From contig NZ_BMMS01000015.1 in NCBI RefSeq assembly GCF_014646055.1, positions 124,001-188,000 on the forward strand: 64,000 nt of DNA, given 5' to 3'. The notes under the pieces were generated by a model. That model had not been told where the DNA came from and did no database searches. It saw only the letters and a list, made by a program, of their open reading frames with translations. Positions 58,299 to 64,000 of this stretch are shown here, one piece after another; position 1 is the first letter of the stretch; each line of letters opens with the position of its first letter. The DNA is from Wenjunlia tyrosinilytica (GTDB lineage Bacteria > Actinomycetota > Actinomycetes > Streptomycetales > Streptomycetaceae). The translations under genes were made by a program, and so were the position numbers.

Positions 58299-59189
58299 TC
58301 AGGCGCCCGGGCCCCGCCCGGCGGCCTCCTCGACCATGCGCAGCAGCGCGCGGGCCGCCGTGCTCACCCTCTCCTCGCCCGGCGTCACCGCGGCGATCCG
58401 CCACGACGGAGCGTCCTCGATCGGGACGAAGCAGGCATGCGAGTTCTTGTGCTCGAAGTGCGCCGGAACGATGGCGACGCCCAGGCCCAGGCTCACCAGG
58501 TCGAGCACCGAGTGGGCGTCGTTGACCTCCAGCTCGACCCGGCGCTCCACTCCCGCGGCGGCCAGGATGCGATCGGCGAACTCACGCGTCCCCCAGGTCA
58601 CGCTGAAGTCGACGAAGGACTCCCCGGCCAGGTCGTCCGGCCGGATGCCCGCCTTCCCGACGAGCCGGTGCGTCGGTCCGCAGGCCAGGACCATCGGCTC
58701 GTCCGCCACCGGCAGCACCCCCAGCCCCTCGGTCGAGTGGATGCCCAGGGGGGTGAAGGCCACATCCAGCCGCCCGGCGCGGACCCCGTCGATCAGGTCG
58801 GCCGTCCCGTCGTGGCGCAACCGCAGCTCCACCCCGGGGTGCTTCTCGCGGAACCGCGCCAGCAGGGAGGGGACGTCGAGGACCCCCAGGCACTGAAGGC
58901 TCCCCACGGAGAGCGTCCCGCGCAGCAGCCCCTGAACGGCGGCGACCGCGTCCCGGGCGTCCGACGCCTTGGCCAGAGCCTGGCGGGCGACGGGCAGGAG
59001 CGCGCGGCCGGCGTCGGTCAGCTCGACCCTGCGGGTGCTGCGGATGAACAGGGGGGCGCCGAGCTCCTTCTCCAGCGAGCGGATGCCCGCCGACATGCCG
59101 GACTGCGCCACGAACAGGCGTCGGGCGGCCCTGGTGAAGTGCAGTTCCTCCGCGACCGCGACGAAGTACTCCAACTGGCGCAGTTCCAT
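58299..59189 (-). CDS. LysR-family transcriptional regulator
   Basis: A 296-residue regulator. The DNA-binding domain reads MELRQLEYFVAVAEELHFTRAA and FVAQSGMSAGIRSLEKELGAPLF. The effector domain follows with LRLRHDGTADLIDGVRAGRLDVAF and LGLGVAIVPAHFEH. ATG at 59189 was chosen over an in-frame GTG four codons upstream because LysR proteins usually start at M-x-L-R-x-L. It is divergent from the aldo/keto reductase, its probable target. The 200-base gap contains many CTGATCCG repeats and a ctgt-tgg-acag palindrome at 59311-59321. Confidence 0.9.
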   Translation of the reverse strand: MELRQLEYFVAVAEELHFTRAARRLFVAQSGMSAGIRSLEKELGAPLFIRSTRRVELTDAGRALLPVARQALAKASDARDAVAAVQGLLRGTLSVGSLQCLGVLDVPSLLARFREKHPGVELRLRHDGTADLIDGVRAGRLDVAFTPLGIHSTEGLGVLPVADEPMVLACGPTHRLVGKAGIRPDDLAGESFVDFSVTWGTREFADRILAAAGVERRVELEVNDAHSVLDLVSLGLGVAIVPAHFEHKNSHACFVPIEDAPSWRIAAVTPGEERVSTAARALLRMVEEAAGRGPGA

Positions 59190-59204
59190 GACCCTCTTCA
59201 CCCT

Positions 59205-59283
59205 CTGATCCGCTGATCGGACCGCTGATCCGACGCTGATCCGTCCGCGACCGGTCCGTGACTGGTCCGCCCGACTGATCCGT
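59205..59283. repeat. CTGATCCG-rich repeat stretch in the lysR/AKR spacer
   Basis: Copies or near-copies of ctgatccg occur at about 59206, 59213 (ctgatcgg), 59224, 59235 and 59275, mixed with ggtccg elements. Irregular spacing argues against a simple tandem array. They could be LysR subsites or slippage products. Confidence 0.55.
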
Positions 59284-59389
59284 CCCGGAGAACAGTGTCA
59301 TCCGATCCATCTGTTGGACAGAGTAGAGGTGGGACCGCAGGCTGGAGGTCCCGCCAACCGCGCAACCGCGACTCGAGGAGACCCGGACC

Positions 59390-60250
59390 ATGCAGACGCG
59401 CACCATCGGCGGACGTCAGGTGAGCGCGATCGGCCTCGGCGCCATGCCGCTGTCGATCGAGGGGCGCCCCGAGCGGACGCGGGCCATCGCCACCGTGCAC
59501 GCCGCCCTGAACGCCGGGATCACGCTCATCGACACCGCCGACGCCTACAGCCTCGGCCTCGACGACTTCGGCCACAACGAGGAGCTGATCGCCGAGGCGC
59601 TGACCTCGTACGGACGGGACACCTCGCACGTCCTGGTGGCCACCAAGGGCGGGCACACCCGCACCCCCGACGGCGGCTGGGAGCTCGACGGCCGGCCCGA
59701 ATACCTCAAGCGGGCGTGCGAGGGGTCGCTCAAGCGCCTCGGTGTCGAGGCGATCGACCTCTACCAGTTCCACCGGCCCGACCCGAAGGTGCCGTTCGGG
59801 GAGTCAGTCGGCGCCCTTCGGGACCTGCTGGACGAGGGCAAGATCCGCCTCGCGGGTGTCTCGAACGCCAACCCGGCGCAGATCGAGCAGGCCGCCGCCG
59901 TCCTCGGCGGGCGGGCGGCCTCGGTGCAGAACGAGTTCTCCCCGAGGTTCCGCTCGAGCGAGCCGGAGCTGCGCCTGTGCGACGAGCGCGGCATCGCGTT
60001 CCTGCCCTGGAGCCCGCTCGGCGGTATCTCAAAGGCGGGCGGGCTGGGCTCGGTCCACGCGGAGTTCGCGCGGATCGCGGAGAGCCGCGGGGTGAGCCCG
60101 CAGCGGGTGTGCCTGGCGTGGATGCTGGCGAAGTCCCCCGTGGTGGTGCCCATTCCGGGCTCGTCGCGGCCCGAGACGGTGACCGACAGTGCCGCGGCCG
60201 CCGATCTCGTGCTGACCCCGGAGGAGGTGGCGCGGCTCGACGCCGCGTGA
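59390..60250 (+). CDS. Aldo/keto reductase
   Basis: A 286-residue NADPH-dependent reductase of the AKR superfamily. The catalytic tetrad is present: Asp48 and Tyr53 in ITLIDTADAYSLG, Lys86 in VLVATKGGHT and His128 in IDLYQFHRPDP. The C-terminal PIPGSSRPETVTDSAAAADL binds the cofactor phosphate. The N-terminal hairpin TIGGRQVSAIGLGAMPL is typical. ATG at 59390 follows a GAGGAG site nine bases upstream. Gene position, divergent from a LysR regulator, suggests inducible detoxification of an aldehyde or ketone; the substrate is unknown. Confidence 0.93.
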   Translation: MQTRTIGGRQVSAIGLGAMPLSIEGRPERTRAIATVHAALNAGITLIDTADAYSLGLDDFGHNEELIAEALTSYGRDTSHVLVATKGGHTRTPDGGWELDGRPEYLKRACEGSLKRLGVEAIDLYQFHRPDPKVPFGESVGALRDLLDEGKIRLAGVSNANPAQIEQAAAVLGGRAASVQNEFSPRFRSSEPELRLCDERGIAFLPWSPLGGISKAGGLGSVHAEFARIAESRGVSPQRVCLAWMLAKSPVVVPIPGSSRPETVTDSAAAADLVLTPEEVARLDAA

Positions 60251-60337
60251 GGCCGCGCCGAGACGGGGCAGCGTGGTTCGGGAGGTCGCACCACGCTGTC
60301 CGCGGGCACCGGGTCAGGCGCGCAGCGGACCGACCGG

Positions 60338-61828
60338 TCACCTGGTCGGCGCGCCACCCGGTGCCTTCGCGTGTGCTGCCGCTGCCCCCGTGAGCGACGG
60401 CCGCAGGCCCGCCCAGGGGCGCGCCTGCTCCAGCTGCGCCGACACCTGGAGGAGAGTCGGCTCGTCGTGCGGCCGACCGACCAACTGCACCGCCAGCGGC
60501 AGCCCGTCGCGGGACAGGCCCGCGGGCACCGAGGCGGCGGGGTTGCCGGTCACGTTCCACAGCGCGGTGAACGCGATCGAGGGCCAGCTGCGCTTCGCCG
60601 CCCGTGCCGCGTTGGCGCCGTCCAGCGCCCCCACCCGGCGCGGCAGTTCGGGGATGGCCGGAGTCAGGAGGACATCCATGCGGGCGAACATCGTATTGAC
60701 CTCGTCGGCCAGGCGCTCCGCACGCCGAAGGGCCCACAGGTAGGCACCGGGCGGGAGCTGCCGGGCGGAGCGCAGATTCTCCCGCGTACGGCGCTCCAGC
60801 AGCGACTGCGCGATCTCGTCCGGGATCCCCGCCCTGGCGCACAGCCGCCTCGCCTCCTCCCGCATCCCGTGCATCGCCTGCGGGATCCACAGCGACACGG
60901 GGGTGACGAAGTCGGGATAGCGGGGCCGGATCTCGCGCACGTCGTGGCCGAGGTCGGAGAGCACCTCGGCCGTCGCCCGAAGCGCCGACAACTGCTCGGG
61001 ATCGACCTTGACGCCCGGCAGGGCCGGCCGGGCGGACACCCCGATCCTCAGACGTCCGGGCTCGGTCCGCGCGGCCTCGACGAACGGCAGCCGGGGCGGC
61101 TCGGCGCGCCAGCGGTCCGTGGGGCGGTTGCCCCTGATCGCGTCGTAGAGCACGGCCGTGTCACCGACGGAGCGGGTCAGCCCGCCGATCACCGCGAGCG
61201 CACCCCAGGCCTCGGGGCGCGGAGCGGTGCTCACGCGTCCCCGCTGGGCCTTGAGCCCGTACAGCCCGCAGCAGGCGGCGGGAATCCTGATCGACCCACC
61301 GCCGTCGCTGCCGGTGGCCACGGGTACCAGGCCCGCGGCCACGGCGGCCGCGCTGCCCCCGCTGGACCCGCCGGTGGTGCGGTCCGGGTCCCAGGGGTTG
61401 CGGGTGTACCCGCCGGAGGCCGTCTCGGTGAACGCCCACTGGCCGAACTCGGGCATCCGGGTCTTGCCGACCACGACCGCGCCGGCCTCCCTGAGCCGGG
61501 AGACCAGGTAGGAGTCCTCGACGGCGGGCGCTGGGCGCACAGCCGTGCCATGGGTGGTCGGCGCTCCCGCGAGGTCGGTGTCGTCCTTGATGGCGAGCGG
61601 GATCCCGAGCAGCGGCCGCCGGTCCCCACCGGCGCGCGCCTTGTCCGCCTCGTCGGCCTCGGCCAGCGCGGCCTCGGCGCGGATCAGCCGGAAGGCGTTC
61701 AACTCCCCCTCGGCGGCGGCGATCCGTCGCAGGGCCAGCTCGGTGAGCTCCCGCGAGGACACCTCCCCGTCGTCCAGGAGCGCCATCTGTCCAGCAACCC
61801 CGGCGAACGCGGTCTCCAACTCGTCCAT
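60338..61828 (-). CDS. Amidase (amidase signature family)
   Basis: A 496-residue amide hydrolase. The Ser-cisSer-Lys triad is intact: Lys81 in [14 protein letters not shown], cis-Ser155 in [16 protein letters not shown] and nucleophile Ser179 in [17 protein letters not shown]. The rest matches the family, including [10 protein letters not shown] and a helical C-terminus with LTPAIPELP and [14 protein letters not shown]. No signal peptide is seen. The ATG at 61828 gives the usual length. It is a single gene converging on the aldo/keto reductase. Its substrate could be any of many amides; no glutamyl-tRNA amidotransferase partners are present, so a GatA role is unlikely. Confidence 0.93.
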   Translation of the reverse strand: MDELETAFAGVAGQMALLDDGEVSSRELTELALRRIAAAEGELNAFRLIRAEAALAEADEADKARAGGDRRPLLGIPLAIKDDTDLAGAPTTHGTAVRPAPAVEDSYLVSRLREAGAVVVGKTRMPEFGQWAFTETASGGYTRNPWDPDRTTGGSSGGSAAAVAAGLVPVATGSDGGGSIRIPAACCGLYGLKAQRGRVSTAPRPEAWGALAVIGGLTRSVGDTAVLYDAIRGNRPTDRWRAEPPRLPFVEAARTEPGRLRIGVSARPALPGVKVDPEQLSALRATAEVLSDLGHDVREIRPRYPDFVTPVSLWIPQAMHGMREEARRLCARAGIPDEIAQSLLERRTRENLRSARQLPPGAYLWALRRAERLADEVNTMFARMDVLLTPAIPELPRRVGALDGANAARAAKRSWPSIAFTALWNVTGNPAASVPAGLSRDGLPLAVQLVGRPHDEPTLLQVSAQLEQARPWAGLRPSLTGAAAAHAKAPGGAPTR

Positions 61829-62074
61829 ACCAGCCCCCTGCCCGTGATCACGGCGACGGCCCCGACCTTACTCGCGAGTAGCAATCCCGTCGAGCCGTCG
61901 TCGGCGCGGCCGCGGCGGTGAGGGGGACCACGATGCCGCTTCGGATCACAGCCGATCGCCCCCGGCAGCGCCCATGAGGCCACTTCCGGCCCGCGGCGAG
62001 GCTGTGATCAATCGTTGCCCCCAGGGTGTCGGGGGTACGGTTCTTGGTGTCGAGTCAGGAACGGAGCCGGCAGT

Positions 62075-63270
62075 ATGCGTGACACCGCTGACGAACACTT
62101 CGGGGCGCGCATCGCCCGCCACCGCGTGCGACGGGGCTTGACCCAGCAGGGCCTGGCGATGCGCGCCAATGTCTCGAAGAGTCTCATCAGCAAGGTCGAA
62201 ACCGGTGGTGGGCAGGCCTCCCCGTCCCTGGTCGCGGCCTGCGCCCGGGCCCTCGCGGTGTCCACCTCCGACCTGCTCGGGCAGCCGTACATGGAGGAGC
62301 TGCGCCGAGACCGGCTCGACGCGGTGATACATCCCCTCCGCGCGAGCATGGAGAACTGGGACATCCCCCTGGGCTGGGAGGTGCCGCCGCGCCCGGTCGC
62401 CCTGATCCGGGACGACGTGCGGGAGGTGTTGGCGCAGCGACGCCAGGCCGAGTACATGCCGATGGCCCGCGATCTGCCCGCTCTCATCGATGAGTGTGTG
62501 CACGCCGTCCACACAGCACGGGGGGAAGAACAGCGGCAGGTGCACGAGTGCCTGGCATGGGTGTTCCGCTGTGTGTTCACCCTGGCCTGGAACTTCGGCT
62601 ATGCGGACCTCGGGTCGTCGCCCTCGACCGCCTCGCCTGGGCCGCGCCCCGAGCCGAGGAGCCGGGCCTGCCCGCCATGTACGGCTACCTGCGCGCGCAG
62701 ACCGCCCTGTCGTCGAGCCGGTACGACTTGGGCATGCGCGTCGTCGACACGACGCTGCGCGACCTGGACGGGCAGGAGTCGCGGCGCGGGGAGGGCTTGA
62801 GCGCCATGGCAGGGGTACTGCATCTGAGGGCCGCGGTCATCGCCGGCCGTGCAGGCGACGGCGACCACGCGGACGCCCGCCTGAACGAGGCCCGGGCCCT
62901 TGCCCGGCGGACCGGGGAGCTGTCCGACTACGGGGTGGGGTGGGGCCCGGCGAACGTCGGCGTTCACGCCGTGGCCATCGCCTCGGACCTGGACGAGTAC
63001 GGGCGGGCCGTCCAGCTCGCCGAGGAAGTGCGTTTCCCCCGCGGCTGGGACCGAGCCCGGGCCGGGCATCACCGGATCGACCTGGGCAGGGCGCACACGC
63101 TGGCCGGCCATCCGAACGACGCCTTGTCCTGCCCGCTCAAGGCCCGCCGTACCGCTGCGCAGCAGACCCGGTACCACCCCACCGCCAGAGAGACGACAGT
63201 GCTGCTGTGCAAGGGGCCGCTGGCGCGTCGTCAGGCGCTGCTGGAGTTCGCCGAGTGGATCGGTGTGTAG
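62075..63270 (+). pseudogene. XRE-TPR type regulator interrupted by one frameshift
   Basis: From ATG 62075 (behind GGAG) the first frame encodes an XRE helix-turn-helix (ARIARHRVRRGLTQQGLAMR, ANVSKSLISKVETGGGQAS) and a linker up to AWNFGYADLG. At about 62608-62618 the coding sense moves to the next frame, which continues as VVALDRLAWAAPRAEEPGL, MYGYLRAQTALSSSRYDLGM and TPR-like helices to FAEWIGV and the stop at 63268-63270. The total, 1196 bases, is one base short of a 398-codon gene, as a single-base deletion predicts. The combined protein matches the XRE-TPR regulators abundant in streptomycetes. A sequencing error is the alternative. Confidence 0.8.
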
Positions 63271-63372
63271 CACGCAACTCGCGTCGGCGGTTGTACAGTT
63301 CAGTGCGACTCGCGTCACCGCTGCGTAGGAACGCTTTCACTGACAGCAGTTGCCGCGCCCCAGGGAGCCGAC

Positions 63373-63625
63373 GTGAGAGCCGACCCACCCGATTTCGCGA
63401 CCCCTGCGAGCAGCTTGCGGTTACGCGTCTACGTCGTCGACGAGGCGGGTGTCGTCACCCGCCCGGAGACGACGAGCATTACGCGCGTGCGCAGACCGCT
63501 GTACCTGCCGCCCGTCCCTCCAGACCTGGCCGCCGTGCGAGTGCGCGCGCTGCCGAACGCTCATCGCCCGCGGCGGCCGCTTCAACCGCCATGGAGTCGC
63601 AGTGAACGATGCGTCGGAACCGTGA
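63373..63625 (+). pseudogene. Small Cys-rich protein gene with a probable frameshift
   Basis: GTG 63373 opens with ATPASSLRLRVYVVDEAGVV and TRPETTSITRVRRPLYLP. Near 63525, coding sense moves by one base to WPPCECARCRTLIARGG and RFNRHGVAVNDASEP with TGA at 63623-63625. The V-x-V-Y-V-V-D start and the P-P-C-x-C-x-x-C finish are parts of one small-protein family often found beside XRE regulators in streptomycetes (recalled, not searched). It lies 100 bases downstream of the frameshifted XRE-TPR gene. Either both are decayed or the assembly has indel errors here. Confidence 0.5.
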
Positions 63626-63668
63626 GCACACATGCGACGCTGCCGGGCCCGTGGTCAAGAACCCGCTG

Positions 63669-63738
63669 CACGGGTGGTAGGAGTCGAACCCACGCCACCG
63701 GGTTTGGAATCCGGTGTTCCATCCTTTGGCTCACCCGC
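63669..63738 (-). tRNA. tRNA-Trp(CCA)-like gene, atypical D arm
   Basis: Read on the minus strand, a 7 bp acceptor stem GCGGGTG/CACCCGT closes with one G-U pair. The anticodon arm CCGGA-TTCCAAA-CCCGG places CCA at positions 34-36, with an A-C mismatch at the top of the stem. The T arm GTGGG-TTCGACT-CCTAC is good. The D region (17 bases between acceptor and anticodon stem) is short and forms at most a 3 bp stem (CCA/TGG). No CCA end is encoded. It is tRNA-like beyond doubt but may be a divergent or decayed copy. Confidence 0.6.
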
Positions 63739-63741
63739 TCG

Positions 63742-64000
63742 GCCTCGCGGCCAGGGCTTCACCATGCCCGGGGCGCGGCGGGCGGCTCAACCGACTTTCC
63801 GCGCCGGGCTGCTCGGTGGCCGACCGGGTGAGGAAATCGCCGGACCGGTGAGTCGTGGGGGGCTGATGGTTCGTAACTCCTTTCAGAGAGGAGCGACGGA
63901 TGGTCTCGGGTTCGGCGTCGGGCCGGCCTTGGCCCCCGCCCTGGCTGTGAGTGCCACAGGAAGGTCCCGCCGGTTCGGCGGGGCGGTGCCCGCCAGGGCG
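63742..64000. other. Window-end region with a possible 16-codon ORF
   Basis: No recognisable gene. An ATG at 63900 with a strong AGAGAGGAG ribosome site 6 bases upstream opens a short frame ending at 63950 (MVSGSASGRPWPPPWL). A second frame from ATG 63865 stays open to the window edge and could be the start of a larger gene whose body lies outside. The final 30 bases hold a small hairpin (cccgcc...ggcggg, about 63967-63984). Confidence 0.3.

Noticed and set aside
60338-61828. GatA subunit of an amidotransferase
   Set aside because: The triad fits, but no gatB or gatC genes are adjacent and the substrate region is generic amidase.
63373-63831. A 152-codon open frame running across the tRNA-like gene
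   Set aside because: It overlaps the tRNA on the other strand, and its second half has lost the Cys-rich motif, which is found in the neighbouring frame.

Overview
The window reads as chromosomal DNA of a Streptomyces-type actinomycete. It is very GC-rich, GTG starts and ATGA/GTGA overlaps are common, and the gene content is typical: a GAF-ANTAR regulator, a SigB/F/G-type sigma factor, a DUF574 methyltransferase, FkbH with an acyl carrier protein, a PAS-GGDEF-EAL protein, many secreted glycoside hydrolases, and abundant LysR, XRE, PadR, ROK and GntR regulators. Most spacers between genes are short and several converging genes are separated by strong GC hairpins. I see no insertion sequence, phage, CRISPR array or rRNA.

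Layout. 1-7.2 kb: an L,D-transpeptidase, a decayed flavin reductase, a carboxylate-amine ligase and an arylamine N-acetyltransferase separated by a 16-17 bp tandem array, a secreted phosphodiester glycosidase, and a secreted protein I cannot assign. 7.2-11.8 kb: a LysR regulator facing a three-gene succinate dehydrogenase operon, with a clear LysR box between them. 11.8-16.1 kb: a beta-propeller protein, a GH3 lipoprotein and a GH12-CBM2 cellulase on one strand. 16.3-21.8 kb: an NDH-2 type dehydrogenase, a small DUF5133-like protein, a secreted BNR-like propeller, and a PadR regulator with an acyl-CoA dehydrogenase. 21.9-23.1 kb: a GH64 beta-1,3-glucanase with a LacI-type operator.

23.3-28.1 kb is a probable hydroxyproline-catabolic operon: XRE-cupin regulator, three overlapping subunits of an FAD/[2Fe-2S] dehydrogenase, a 24-codon linker ORF, and a two-cysteine proline racemase/hydroxyproline epimerase. 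28.1-30.8 kb holds a zinc alcohol dehydrogenase, an SDR with a 5 x 13 bp repeat upstream, and a small acidic protein. 31.0-37.5 kb contains a GH2 exo-beta-D-glucosaminidase, a GNAT enzyme, a ROK repressor and an APC permease. A CsnR-like operator motif recurs in front of the glucosaminidase and between the ROK gene and the permease, which suggests one small amino-sugar regulon.

37.7-48.9 kb: a secreted peptidase, the GAF-ANTAR protein, the sigma factor, a peptidoglycan amidase, an alpha/beta hydrolase, a two-domain SDR, a GntR regulator, an acyl-ACP desaturase under twin palindromes, a DMT transporter and a thioesterase. 49.0-56.1 kb: a P450 remnant, a metallophosphoesterase, an orphan FkbH-ACP pair (FkbH carries 14 tetrapeptide repeats), and a methyltransferase translationally coupled to the GGDEF-EAL protein. 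56.2-64 kb: an intact GH105 beside a decayed GH28, a LysR regulator facing an aldo/keto reductase, an amidase, a frameshifted XRE-TPR regulator followed by a frameshifted small Cys-rich gene, and a tRNA-Trp-like gene with an odd D arm.

The items I find most worth following are the orphan FkbH-ACP pair with its repeat-expanded N-terminus, the shared glucosaminidase/ROK/permease operator, the hydroxyproline operon with its stitched mini-ORF, and the intergenic tandem arrays.
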